Virus record (IMG/VR): IMGVR_UViG_3300037166_000054
Location: 1-28,134 of that record
Direction: 5' to 3' (one strand)
Origin: a virus
DNA: 28,134 bases
A model generated the notes under the pieces. It saw only the letters and a list, made by a program, of their open reading frames with translations, ran no database searches and was not told the DNA's origin. Positions 6,511-13,982 of the stretch are shown here, piece after piece. Within the stretch, counting starts at the first letter, position 1, and each line of letters starts with the position of its first letter. The translations under genes and the position numbers were made by a program.

Positions 6511-7958
6511 GTTCGACCACCAGACCCACGCCCGCGCTTCTTCTTGACCGTTTGCACCGGACCAGGCTTCACGTAACTATCTGTCCCGAAACCACACTCG
6601 ATGCAAACCCATGGCACCGAGTGGTGGTGGCCTGACTCCTTGAGCCACTCCGGGATCACCTCTGCGTAGGTCTTGTCCGTGAAGTCGCCATGATAGATCA
6701 GCTTGTACCCGCCACCGATCAGTGGCTCACGACGGACCAGCTTCGTGATCGTCCGATCGCCTTTGCTCTCCGGCGAGGTCGACAGGGCCGTGGTTTGGAT
6801 TCCTCTGGGCTCATTGAACACGTACCCGCGTCTCCATGCCAGCAGCCAGTCCCGGGTCTCACCGGAAACCAGCAGCCGTTTGTAGAGCTTGTTCAGCCGC
6901 TCGTACCGTGCGGAGGTCACCGTGATCCCAAACGTCTCGTACAGGTACTCGGCTCGCCCACGGAAAAGGTCGGCGTCGTGTAGCCCGCAAGCCGTCACCA
7001 CTTTGCCGTCGATCAGCATGAGCAGGTAGACGTCGGACACGACGCTTCCTAGCCGGTGCACGAACAGGTCCCGGTAGTAGAGGCAGGTCGACTTGTCGGC
7101 CGACACGAATGAAACTACTGATTGAGGCGTGATCTCGTCGCAATCGTCGAAAATCTCGTAAATGTGCGGAGGCTTCTCGACGACCGGCGGCTCGGCGTGC
7201 TTGTCCTCAACTGACCGATTGCTCAGCAGGTAGGCCGTCTCGGTCTTGCCGTACCGTGTCCTGGCCTGGGCAAAGTCACGCGACCAGCCCTCAGGAGTAG
7301 GACAGCTCTCGTCCACCATGGCCATAATCAGGGTGTCGGTAGTCGGGAGCGCTTCCAGGAGTCCCGGGACCGCTGGCTTGGTCACGTCCCGGACGGACGG
7401 GTGGACCCAGTCGGGCTCCGCCAGCTGTCTGGGCTGAGTTGGCAGACCGTACAGATCTGCATAGACGGCCGCATCTTCCAGGTCGCAGACATCGGTGAGC
7501 ACTTTGGCCGGGCTGTCGACCTCATAGTGGATGCCAGAGATCATCGCCAGCAGCTTCGTGAGCTTGTCGACCACTCCGACCGTGAGCCCGACGCGATCGA
7601 AGACAAAACTCCGGCGCCGGGACACGTTGAACAGGGTGTTCGGTGGAATCGCCATCCACTGCAGCGCCAGCATGACACCGGCAGCATAGGCCACTTCGTC
7701 TGGATCACCCTCAGTGAAACTGGCCGCGTCGCCTTCTAGCCGGATGCCAAGGTCCATGACGCTCTTCTCGGGGTCGGCCAGGTAACCGATCAGCGAAGCG
7801 TCGAGGGTGACGTCGCTCGCGTAGACCTTCGTCGGGTCCAAGCCCAGCTTGATCGCGGCCGCGACGGCGTCAAAGTGACCGGCACGCGGGAAGGCGACCC
7901 GGGCGAACCGTGGCAGACGGACTCCCACGAACTCCCGCGCCGGACTGCCCGTGGACAT
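6507..7958 (-). CDS. Putative DNA-modification/antirestriction protein (methyltransferase-like N-terminus, Mom-like acyltransferase C-terminus)
   Basis: 483 aa from ATG 7958; a TTG at 7994 in the same frame is an alternative, and neither has a good ribosome site. Residues 15-60 (RFARVAFPRAGHFDAVAAAI, then KVYASDVTLDASLIG) resemble motif I and the following acidic strand of a Rossmann methyltransferase as found in actinophage 'antirestriction adenine methyltransferase' proteins. I do not see a clear NPPY/DPPY motif, so that domain may be degenerate. The C-terminal part (LLMLIDGKVVTACGLH, then GIQTTALSTSPESKG, TITKLVRRE, YKLIYHGDF) resembles GNAT/Mom-like acyltransferases. The tail has CIEC and is basic (KKKRGRG). 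It is coupled to the ParB-like gene. Adenine modification that evades host restriction is inference. Confidence 0.55.
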   Translation of the reverse strand: MSTGSPAREFVGVRLPRFARVAFPRAGHFDAVAAAIKLGLDPTKVYASDVTLDASLIGYLADPEKSVMDLGIRLEGDAASFTEGDPDEVAYAAGVMLALQWMAIPPNTLFNVSRRRSFVFDRVGLTVGVVDKLTKLLAMISGIHYEVDSPAKVLTDVCDLEDAAVYADLYGLPTQPRQLAEPDWVHPSVRDVTKPAVPGLLEALPTTDTLIMAMVDESCPTPEGWSRDFAQARTRYGKTETAYLLSNRSVEDKHAEPPVVEKPPHIYEIFDDCDEITPQSVVSFVSADKSTCLYYRDLFVHRLGSVVSDVYLLMLIDGKVVTACGLHDADLFRGRAEYLYETFGITVTSARYERLNKLYKRLLVSGETRDWLLAWRRGYVFNEPRGIQTTALSTSPESKGDRTITKLVRREPLIGGGYKLIYHGDFTDKTYAEVIPEWLKESGHHHSVPWVCIECGFGTDSYVKPGPVQTVKKKRGRGSGGRT

Positions 7959-8124
7959 AAGGCCATGATGGCCGCTAGGGACCGGAACCGGCAAAATCTA
8001 GACCTGGGAACCGGCAAATCTAGTAGACCTGGGGATCGGTAGTGGGCCGATATCTCCCACCGGGAAGGTGGACCGCTTACTTAGCTGCACCCCAGGATTA
8101 TCGGCTGCAGCATAACGCGCTAGG
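7959..8124. other. Intergenic region with tandem repeat; no convincing gene
   Basis: 166 bases between two minus-strand genes. It holds the imperfect tandem repeat at 7984-8032 and a short CCACC/GGTGG inverted repeat near 8057-8071 without a T-tract. There is also a 10-codon minus ORF (8113-8081, MLQPIILGCS) 11 bases after the upstream stop, which I do not consider established. The region may hold the promoter of the modification gene. Confidence 0.5.
7984..8032. repeat. Imperfect tandem repeat (24 and 26 bp) upstream of the modification gene
   Basis: Two adjacent copies, 7984-8007 and 8007-8032, both contain GGAACCGGCAAA and GACCTGG. They differ by one A and by a GTA insertion in the TCTAG core. 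On the minus strand each copy contains TAGATT or a close variant, so they could be repeated operators or promoter elements. Location just upstream of the start supports regulation. Confidence 0.6.
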
Positions 8125-8571
8125 TCAGAACAGTGGTTCCGGCTTACTGGCCGGGATGCCGATGGGCAGCTCTGGCAGCTCTTCGCCGGACTGCTCTTTC
8201 CACCACTGAGTGAAGATCCGGCGGTGGCACTCCTTGCCAGCGTGGACATCCTCGAAGCAACACAGGACGATCGGAGTGCCGGGCCCGCCGATGGACGCTG
8301 CCTGGACGATCCACTTGTCGAACAGTGCCTGAATGGCCGAGGCGCCCATGGCGTCGAGCTTAGCCCGATACCAATCTCCGAAGTTGCCTTCGGACGGCGG
8401 CGCCTTGAGCATCCAGGGATCAGGAGAGATCTCTCTACCCTGGATCGACTGGCAGTTGAGGGGGAACCGGGGATTGCCGACCGTGGTCCGGACGATGACA
8501 CCACCCGCTTCCCCGATATGGCGGCCGTACTGATACCGCGAGGTCGAAACGGGCGGGAGAGTCAAGTCCAT
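8125..8571 (-). CDS. DUF488-like protein, short form from internal leaderless start
   Basis: 148 aa from ATG 8571. Residues 64-120 resemble the C-terminal half of DUF488 proteins: DWYRAKLDAMG, then IVLCCFEDVHAGKECHRRIF with the Cys (103-107) and CHRR (115-118) landmarks. DUF488 function is not established. The start is chosen because TGC-TATAGT ends exactly 6 bases before this ATG, as at other genes here. The frame remains open upstream through a SWIM zinc finger to 8727, so a 200-aa fusion is also possible. Confidence 0.65.
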   Translation of the reverse strand: MDLTLPPVSTSRYQYGRHIGEAGGVIVRTTVGNPRFPLNCQSIQGREISPDPWMLKAPPSEGNFGDWYRAKLDAMGASAIQALFDKWIVQAASIGGPGTPIVLCCFEDVHAGKECHRRIFTQWWKEQSGEELPELPIGIPASKPEPLF

Positions 8572-8727
8572 TCCTCCACTATAGCACACCTGCGGGATCG
8601 GACCACGCACTCTGCGAAGGTGCTTGCAGTCCTTCTCGGGTGAGAACCGAAAGGCCGGGCAGCTGCAGGAGTCGGGCTTCACCGTGACCTCGTAGAAGAC
8701 ACCCGCTTTCGAGCCTGCGACCTTCAT
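8125..8727 (-). CDS. SWIM zinc finger fused in frame to the DUF488-like protein (long form)
   Basis: 200 aa from ATG 8727, whose ATGA overlaps the stop of the upstream zinc-ribbon gene. Residues 1-52 form a compact SWIM module: GVFYEVTVKPDS, then C21-x-C23-x(10)-C34-x-H36, ending at VCYSGG directly before the internal Met53. No stop separates it from the DUF488-like part. The exact start overlap upstream and the internal promoter suggest that both a long fusion and a short form are made, depending on which transcript is used. Alternatively the internal promoter is fortuitous and only the fusion exists. Confidence 0.6.
   Translation of the reverse strand: MKVAGSKAGVFYEVTVKPDSCSCPAFRFSPEKDCKHLRRVRGPIPQVCYSGGMDLTLPPVSTSRYQYGRHIGEAGGVIVRTTVGNPRFPLNCQSIQGREISPDPWMLKAPPSEGNFGDWYRAKLDAMGASAIQALFDKWIVQAASIGGPGTPIVLCCFEDVHAGKECHRRIFTQWWKEQSGEELPELPIGIPASKPEPLF
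8578..8586 (-). promoter_or_regulatory. Internal extended -10 promoter for the DUF488-like short form
   Basis: TGC-TATAGT on the minus strand, inside the coding sequence of the long form, then GGAGGA and ATG. GGAGGA touches the ATG and is too close to work as a normal ribosome site, so leaderless initiation is the better reading. No clear -35 was found. Confidence 0.6.
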
Positions 8728-8903
8728 GACTTCCTCTGAACATGCTGTGGGACAACGCCTGTGAAGCGCCTTTTACGGATCACCGGCTTCTTCACGCCGA
8801 ACCCGCCAGGGCCAACGTGACAGATCGGGCAGATCGGAGTGCCGGTGCCCATACGCCAGGGCTTACCGCTGCCCGGACAGGTGGTCGGCTGGGTCGTGGT
8901 CAT
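8724..8903 (-). CDS. Small zinc-ribbon protein, 59 aa
   Basis: The protein begins MTTTQPTTCPGSGKPWRMG and has PICPICHVGPGGFGV, then a basic tail (KKPVIRKRRFTG). The Cys set C9 and C25-x2-C28 with H29 suggests one small zinc site; the CPGSG...CPxC arrangement is common in actinobacterial small proteins. Function unknown; a nucleic-acid-binding role is plausible from the basic tail. It starts 6 bases after a TGC-TATAAT promoter, and its stop overlaps the ATG of the SWIM-DUF488 ORF, so it heads a two-gene operon. Confidence 0.7.
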   Translation of the reverse strand: MTTTQPTTCPGSGKPWRMGTGTPICPICHVGPGGFGVKKPVIRKRRFTGVVPQHVQRKS

Positions 8904-8909
8904 GCACTC

Positions 8910-8918
8910 ATTATAGCA
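8910..8918 (-). promoter_or_regulatory. Extended -10 promoter (TGC-TATAAT) of the zinc-ribbon gene
   Basis: A perfect TATAAT with TGC in front lies 6 bases before the ATG at 8903. There is no recognisable -35. It is one of three identical TGTGC/CGTGC-TATAAT promoters in the window (also at 11755 and 16661). Confidence 0.75.
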
Positions 8919-8928
8919 CAGGTGGCGG

Positions 8929-9261
8929 CTACATGCCGGGGACGATGAGCCTGTTCGGCTGGACCGTAGCCAGTTTCGGTGTCTCCGCGTCGCACATATC
9001 GCAGCACTCGACCAGCTTCACAGCGATGGCTCTGGCGAGGGCGACATCCCAGAGCGCCTTTTTCTCGCCGGTCACGTCCTTCAGGGTGAACAGGACCTTC
9101 GGGCGCGGGACGCCGTCGGGCCCGGTTAGGTCGCACTTGGCGATCCCTGCCTCGGAACGAATGTTGAGAGGCACGGTCATCTTCTGAACCTGCTCTGGCT
9201 TCACGATTACCGGGTCTACTTCCGATTCTTCCGGTTCCGCCGGTGGCTTCATGATCGTCAT
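8929..9261 (-). CDS. Hypothetical protein, 110 aa
   Basis: The protein begins MTIMKPPAEPEESEVDPVIV. After this proline- and glutamate-rich start come beta-rich segments (VQKMTVPLNIRSEAG, PKVLFTLKDVTGEKKALWDV) and a helix with CCDMC. The paired cysteines might bind metal. No family was recognised. It lies 12 bases downstream of the SNF2 helicase stop, so it may share that transcript, but it also has its own box: TGA-TAGGCT followed by GCGGGT and ATG. Confidence 0.65.
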   Translation of the reverse strand: MTIMKPPAEPEESEVDPVIVKPEQVQKMTVPLNIRSEAGIAKCDLTGPDGVPRPKVLFTLKDVTGEKKALWDVALARAIAVKLVECCDMCDAETPKLATVQPNRLIVPGM

Positions 9262-9267
9262 ACCCGC

Positions 9268-9276
9268 AGCCTATCA
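9268..9276 (-). promoter_or_regulatory. Putative leaderless promoter of the 110-aa gene
   Basis: TGA-TAGGCT, 6 bases before the ATG at 9261. The TGA of the extended element is also the stop codon of the helicase gene. The fit to TAnnnT is fair, weaker than the TATAAT promoters. Confidence 0.45.
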
Positions 9277-11748
9277 GGCCGCCTGCTGACGCAGCAACCC
9301 CCGCTCGGCCAGACGAACCAGCAGGTCACCGAGGATGCTGACGCTCTCGCCCATCTCCTTGTTGTCGATGACGGCGTCGATGAGCTGGCGCTTGTCGTCT
9401 ATCAGCTCGACGATGTCTTCCTCGATCGTGTTCGGCGCGATCAGGTAGTGAGCGGTGGCTCCATGGAGATCGTTCACCCGGCCGAAGCAGCGGGCGATTG
9501 ACTGGTCAACGGCGCCGGGTGTCCAGGGGAACTGGACAAAAGCCACGTTGGACGCGGCCGTCAGCGTCAGGGCCTCTGAGGCGGCGGCGATGTTGCCGAC
9601 GAACACCCTGCAGCTGTCATCGGTCTGGAACCGCTCGACGGCGGCGGCCCGGGCCTCGGTGCTGACTCCGCCACGGATCTTGACGGCCTTGTCGCCGTAC
9701 CTCTTGGCCAGGCCCTCGACTACGTCGATGTTCTCGGCGAACAGGAGGATCTTCTTGCCGTTGCCGTCGTCCAGGAAGTCATCGACCCACTGCCAGACGG
9801 CCTCGATCTTGGCATCTGTCGAAGCCCGCTTGAGAGCGCTGATCCGGGCCAGCTGTTCTGCGGCCTGCGAGCGCATCTTCTTCTGCCAGTAGGCGGCGTC
9901 GCCGTCTTCTCCGGCTTCGAGAGCCAACTCCCGAGCCCGGTTGGCGAGGTACTCGATCACGTCGTTCTCCGCCTTGAAATACGCGGCCATCTTCTCGCCT
10001 GCGATATCGAGCGGAGTGGAAGCGTGCTCAACTGCGGGCAGCTCCGTGAACACCTCAGCCTTCGTGCGCCGGATCATACAGCGCGCCCGGAGCAGCTCGT
10101 GCAGCTCTTCGGCGTGGGCGACGCCCGAACCCCGACCGTCCCTCGTGTACCGCTTGATGAAAGCACTGCCGCCACCAAACTCCTCGATGCGACGCATGAC
10201 CGTCAACAGGTTCACCAGCTCCGGGACCCGGTTCGTCACCGGTGTGCCGGACAGGTCCAGGATCATCGCATCCTCCGGGAGTGAGGATGCCAGGTCGGCG
10301 ACCGCACCCGTGCGCTTGACGCTGCAGACGAGCCGGGTCTTTGTGATCTCGTGCCCCATTTTGCAGTGCTTGACGTTCGACCGGATCAGGATGTCGCCAC
10401 ACTCCGGGCAACTGTGCTTGATCCTTCCGTTCTTGATGGCGTGCGCTTCGTCGAGCACCAGAGCCTTGCTGTTCAACGCCTTCAGCTCTTCGACCCGATA
10501 CTGCGCTACGTCGTAGTTAAGAATTGTCACGTCGGCCGGGACATAAGGCTCAGAAGTCGTACCCTTCATGATCCGAACCGTCATCCACGGAAAGAACTTC
10601 TTGATCTCGCCCTTCCAGACCAGCTTCGCCGAGTTCGGGCAGATCACGATGGCCGGGAGAGCTTCGCCAGCAACCAAAGCGACCAGAGCCTCGACCGTCT
10701 TGCCCAGGCCCATCTCGTCGCCCACGATGGTGCGACGCTTGCGGATGATGTAAGCGACTCCGGCCCTCTGGAACGGACGCAGCTCCTGACCGGAAGCAAG
10801 GGCAGGAAGTTCGATCTCTGCGTCCAACGCCCTCGATGCTGCCAGCGATGCCTCGTGCTCGATCCGCTCTGCATCGACCAGGGTGCTGAAACCTTCAGCG
10901 ACTGGGAGGTTCCAGCGGCGGGCGAAGTCCTCGACCTGGAGCGCTTCGTCTGCTGGGAACCGCCAGAAAATCTCGTCTGGCATCCACTTGTGGGTGCCGA
11001 CCTGCTTGACAGCTCCAACCAAAGACATGAAATCCGGGTGCCCGCGAGACCAACGAACCTCGATCCATTTGCCGTCTTCGCTGAACCTGATCCCGTCCGG
11101 GCCGGTGCTGGTCACTGGAGCAGGCGGGAGGGTCGCGTCGTCGAGTGCCTCGATAGCCGGGTCAACGGCAAAACCACGATTCTTCGCGACTTCCAGAACG
11201 GCTGCCTTGCCATACAGCGGAACGAACCACGTCTTATCGGCCAAGCCGAAAGCATACGGGCCGTACTTCCGCCCGTCGATGGCCTTGATCTCCGCCATGA
11301 CCGTCTCGTTGTACGGCCACCGGCACTCGATCCAGTCAGTGCCACCGACATTGGTCAACTTCATCGACCGACCGGCCACGTGGGCGGCGGACTTTCCACT
11401 AAGGCGCTCGGCCTCTTCGGCTTCCATCTTGACCTTGTAGCGGTCGATCGCGTACTCGCTCAACTCCAACTCAGTGAGGATGATGCCGCCCCGGGCCAGC
11501 TGGCCCTTGTAGCGATTGACGAGCATCCGGGCTCCGACGATCATCGGCGGTGTCCAGGTCTCGGGCAACGTCTGGGCCAGAGCGTGGCCGGTACCGGTGT
11601 CCGCCTGGCTGAAGCCGACATCGTTCTGCTCGCGGGCGCGGTCCGCGTCGTAAGAGGTCAGGTAGGCGATGGCGTCCCAGAGCTGCTTGACCTGGGCCGA
11701 AGTGAGAACGGCGTCTGGCGCCAAACTCGTAGTGTCGGTCGTGGTCAT
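9274..11748 (-). CDS. SNF2/SMARCAL1-like DEAH helicase with two HARP-like repeats
   Basis: 824 aa. Start set at ATG 11748, 6 bases after TATAAT; a further ATG ten codons upstream would put the promoter inside the gene. Residues 138-190 and 228-280 are a diverged tandem pair (WIECRWPYN and WIEVRWSRG, each followed by a W-x-x-P or F-W-R-F-P segment) resembling the HARP domain of annealing helicases. The ATPase core has GDEMGLGKT (343-351) and LDEAH (432-436), a zinc-binding insertion with C447, C450, C462 and H466, and the arginine-finger segment QSIARCFGRVND. It probably remodels replication or recombination intermediates beside the ERF and helicase genes. Confidence 0.9.
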   Translation of the reverse strand: MTTTDTTSLAPDAVLTSAQVKQLWDAIAYLTSYDADRAREQNDVGFSQADTGTGHALAQTLPETWTPPMIVGARMLVNRYKGQLARGGIILTELELSEYAIDRYKVKMEAEEAERLSGKSAAHVAGRSMKLTNVGGTDWIECRWPYNETVMAEIKAIDGRKYGPYAFGLADKTWFVPLYGKAAVLEVAKNRGFAVDPAIEALDDATLPPAPVTSTGPDGIRFSEDGKWIEVRWSRGHPDFMSLVGAVKQVGTHKWMPDEIFWRFPADEALQVEDFARRWNLPVAEGFSTLVDAERIEHEASLAASRALDAEIELPALASGQELRPFQRAGVAYIIRKRRTIVGDEMGLGKTVEALVALVAGEALPAIVICPNSAKLVWKGEIKKFFPWMTVRIMKGTTSEPYVPADVTILNYDVAQYRVEELKALNSKALVLDEAHAIKNGRIKHSCPECGDILIRSNVKHCKMGHEITKTRLVCSVKRTGAVADLASSLPEDAMILDLSGTPVTNRVPELVNLLTVMRRIEEFGGGSAFIKRYTRDGRGSGVAHAEELHELLRARCMIRRTKAEVFTELPAVEHASTPLDIAGEKMAAYFKAENDVIEYLANRARELALEAGEDGDAAYWQKKMRSQAAEQLARISALKRASTDAKIEAVWQWVDDFLDDGNGKKILLFAENIDVVEGLAKRYGDKAVKIRGGVSTEARAAAVERFQTDDSCRVFVGNIAAASEALTLTAASNVAFVQFPWTPGAVDQSIARCFGRVNDLHGATAHYLIAPNTIEEDIVELIDDKRQLIDAVIDNKEMGESVSILGDLLVRLAERGLLRQQAA

Positions 11749-11754
11749 GCCTAC

Positions 11755-11763
11755 ATTATAGCA
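11755..11763 (-). promoter_or_regulatory. Extended -10 promoter (TGC-TATAAT) of the SNF2 helicase
   Basis: TGC-TATAAT ends 6 bases before ATG 11748, and a leaderless mRNA is predicted. It lies between the helicase and the upstream DnaB/RepA-like gene, allowing separate expression of the downstream half of the replication block. Confidence 0.75.
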
Positions 11764-11785
11764 CGAATCGGCGTCCATAGCTAGC

Positions 11786-13066
11786 TCATTCCGGAGCAGG
11801 CTCCCAAGACCCTAACCAGGGCAGGCCGTGCTGATCGGGATTTCGGTCGATACGTTTCGGCCAGCCGTGGCCCTCGATCCGAGACCCGCTGAATGGCACG
11901 AACGCCAGCGAGTGAATCGGCCACTTATGGTCCCACTGATCCCAGCCAGGTGCGCTCCTACCTCTAGCCTTTAGTCCCATCCGGATCTCACCCCAGCGCA
12001 GCCAGAGCGACGAACCAAACGGCAACATCGTGCGCTCTCCACCTTGCTCTTTCGGTGCGTGGTGCTCCAGGATCAGCCCGAACCCGTACCGAGTCCGTAG
12101 ATCGTCGAGAATCTCCTGCATTTCGCCCGCCGCCTGCTCATCTGTCTCATTTGAACGACGCCGAAACGCCTTGTAGAGCGGTCCGAGGCACACCAACTCT
12201 GGCTTTGACAACCGGAGAACCTCCTCGAACTGACTGCGATCGGTCCTCTTACGGAGATCGACACCACCAGGGCGGTGCCAAATGGCTCCGCGACCCTCTG
12301 TGAACCTCCGCCAAGCCTCTGCGTGACGCGAAAGGCGGTCGATCCAGTCCTTTAGGTGGTCTTCGGGGTTCTCTAGGTCGACCAAAAGCGTCCGGATCTG
12401 CCTTATCGGCACGTCTTTCCCTTTCAAAGGGTGGAACCCGGCGGCTCCGCAGACCGCTATCTGCCTCAGGAGTAGCGTTTTGCCTGTGCCTTCAGGCCCG
12501 ACGAACATGCAGCGCCAGTCTTGGCGTAGAAGCGAGGCTCCAAGCACCCACGGTGACGAGGCGGAAACTGGCTTTGCTCTCAGCCCCTCGAAAGTCATGT
12601 AGCCAGGTGGCCTGCCGCTTGGAATGTGGGCGTCAATGCCACGCAGATCGGCAAACAGGCTGTCGATCACTTCGTCTGGGTCCTTTGCTTTGTTCCGGAA
12701 GTCGGCGGCGGCGTCGTGGACTATCCCGAGCCCAGTCCTGGCCACCGAGTAACGCCGGACAATCGAGCCGTACCGATCAACCTGCCCTATGCTCGGCGCA
12801 TCAGCAAGGGCACCGATCAGATCCGCCTGTAGGAGGTTGCCGTACCCGAGCTGACGGGCCTGATCCGCCACGGTCAACGGATCGGCCTTCCTGCCAGAAT
12901 GGTAGAGGGCGAGAGCGGCGGCGAACGCGTTGGCCCACTTTGGAACGTAGAAGTCCGTTGGCCCCAGCCACTCGGACGCCCACTTGATAGCTTGCGGCCC
13001 GGCTAGGCAGCAGCCGATAACGGCCGCTTCCGCATCAGGGTCACACGGAGGTGGTGTAGGAGGCAT
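11786..13066 (-). CDS. DnaB-N/RepA-like replicative helicase ATPase
   Basis: 426 aa. Residues 5-120 match a DnaB-type N-terminal domain (CDPDAEAAVIGCCLAGPQAI, then ADLIGALADAPSIGQVDRYG). Residues 155-400 are a RecA-fold ATPase of the RepA/AAA_25 kind: Walker A GPEGTGKT (190-197), LLVDLENPED (227-236), and ELVCLGPLYKAF and LILEHHAPKEQGG as the Walker B and motif H3-like strands. It probably acts as the phage's hexameric DNA helicase, loaded by the initiator encoded 12 bases upstream. Fusion of a DnaB N-domain to a RepA-type core is seen in actinophages. A fully canonical DnaB C-terminus is not present. Confidence 0.85.
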   Translation of the reverse strand: MPPTPPPCDPDAEAAVIGCCLAGPQAIKWASEWLGPTDFYVPKWANAFAAALALYHSGRKADPLTVADQARQLGYGNLLQADLIGALADAPSIGQVDRYGSIVRRYSVARTGLGIVHDAAADFRNKAKDPDEVIDSLFADLRGIDAHIPSGRPPGYMTFEGLRAKPVSASSPWVLGASLLRQDWRCMFVGPEGTGKTLLLRQIAVCGAAGFHPLKGKDVPIRQIRTLLVDLENPEDHLKDWIDRLSRHAEAWRRFTEGRGAIWHRPGGVDLRKRTDRSQFEEVLRLSKPELVCLGPLYKAFRRRSNETDEQAAGEMQEILDDLRTRYGFGLILEHHAPKEQGGERTMLPFGSSLWLRWGEIRMGLKARGRSAPGWDQWDHKWPIHSLAFVPFSGSRIEGHGWPKRIDRNPDQHGLPWLGSWEPAPE

Positions 13067-13078
13067 CGAGGCGGCAGC

Positions 13079-13978
13079 CTACCAAACCTCTTCGGGTGGG
13101 TCAATGGCCGCCGCGGCGCGCACCTCATCCCAGTTAGGCTCCTTACCGCTGGAGTCAACTTCGGAGTTGTCTACTGCCTGAGAACGCGAGCGGTCTCTGC
13201 TCGCACACCGCACCCAGTTGCTTGCGAGCGCCATGGCCGTCACGAGGGTACCGGGCGGCATGACCTTCGTGTAGTTCTCAGCCCGGCGCCGGATCTCGGC
13301 TGGAGCCACTGCCCCATCCGATTCCAGGATCAGCTTCTTGGCGGTTGCGATCTTAGCTGCCTCAGCCTTGTTCGGCTTCGTGCTCCCGTTCTCCGCGAAT
13401 CCTTCGATCTCCGCTAGAGCATCGAAGATCAGATCTCTCCCCCGCGCCCGCGGCGCCGAAGGCGTCGCAATAGAGTCTGTAGAGATTTTCTTTAACTCTA
13501 ACTTTTTCTCTGTTCTTAAGTTCTTCTGTTCTCTACTCTCTGTACTCTGTACTCTTGCATTGGGTTTTGCATTGCCCTTTGCATCTTTACCCCATCTGAC
13601 CTCGGCGGCTTCCCGTCCTCTTGCGCTCTTCGCGGCAATGATTTCGGCGGAATCGTTCCAGTCAAACCATCCGCGTAAAGTGCACGGACTGAAGGTACTT
13701 CTCCACGCTTTCCGATCTTCGATGTAGCTGCCATCAGCGTCGAGCAACAGGCCCGCAGCTATCAGCTCATCGCTGGGATCGTTTCCGTTCGACCTCAACA
13801 GCAGAGGGCTGACCAGGACTTCCAGCTGTCCTCGCGTGAGTGATCCATTGGTCAGGTGCTTCTTGCTGAAGGCGAGACACTTCAGCCAGAGGGACTGAGC
13901 TTCAGCCGTAATGTCAGCTCCGTCGGTCTCCCAGAAGTCAACATCGACCGCAATCCAGAGCCGGTCTTGCTTTGCCAT
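13079..13978 (-). CDS. Replication initiator / replisome organiser
   Basis: 299 aa. Residues 1-120 resemble the N-terminal winged-helix domain of phage replication initiators (LWIAVDVDFWETDGADI, then SLWLKCLAFSKKHLTNGSLT and LLLDADGSYIEDRKAW). A lysine- and glutamate-rich linker (about 130-170) is encoded by AT- and purine-rich DNA with a 12-bp triple repeat. The C-terminal part (GRDLIFDALAEIEGF onward) looks like a DnaD or partner-binding domain with helices. Position directly before the helicase gene fits a helicase-loading initiator. The leader is transcribed from TGA-TATACT at 14052-14060 and carries a phased TGCC array. The ribosome site is weak (GGTGG, 6 bases upstream). Confidence 0.75.
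   Translation of the reverse strand: MAKQDRLWIAVDVDFWETDGADITAEAQSLWLKCLAFSKKHLTNGSLTRGQLEVLVSPLLLRSNGNDPSDELIAAGLLLDADGSYIEDRKAWRSTFSPCTLRGWFDWNDSAEIIAAKSARGREAAEVRWGKDAKGNAKPNARVQSTESREQKNLRTEKKLELKKISTDSIATPSAPRARGRDLIFDALAEIEGFAENGSTKPNKAEAAKIATAKKLILESDGAVAPAEIRRRAENYTKVMPPGTLVTAMALASNWVRCASRDRSRSQAVDNSEVDSSGKEPNWDEVRAAAAIDPPEEVW
13468..13584. repeat. Possible origin: three 12-bp direct repeats plus AT-rich, strand-skewed tract inside the initiator gene
   Basis: TTGCAT occurs at 13555, 13567 and 13579, spaced exactly 12 bp. The adjacent 13468-13554 is strikingly AT-rich and almost all pyrimidine on the plus strand, unlike the surrounding 60% GC DNA. Iterons followed by an AT-rich element within an initiator gene is the arrangement of lambda ori in gene O. 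GCATTGCC here (13569-13576) recurs at 14061-14068 beside the other repeat array. Origin function is inference. Confidence 0.5.
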
Positions 13979-13982
13979 TTTA

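Noticed and set aside
8057-8071. Rho-independent terminator at the CCACC/GGTGG hairpin
   Set aside because: The stem is only 5 bp and no T-run follows on either strand.
11749-11778. Upstream ATG giving the helicase ten more residues
   Set aside because: The extension would contain the TGC-TATAAT box. The ATG at 11748 has the same 6-base spacing seen at other genes here.
10351-11784. Long plus-strand open frame (477 codons) opposite the helicase gene
   Set aside because: It lies entirely antisense to the clear SNF2 helicase, its sequence has no recognisable domain, and it is rich in Arg, Asp and Leu as expected of a shadow frame in GC-rich DNA.
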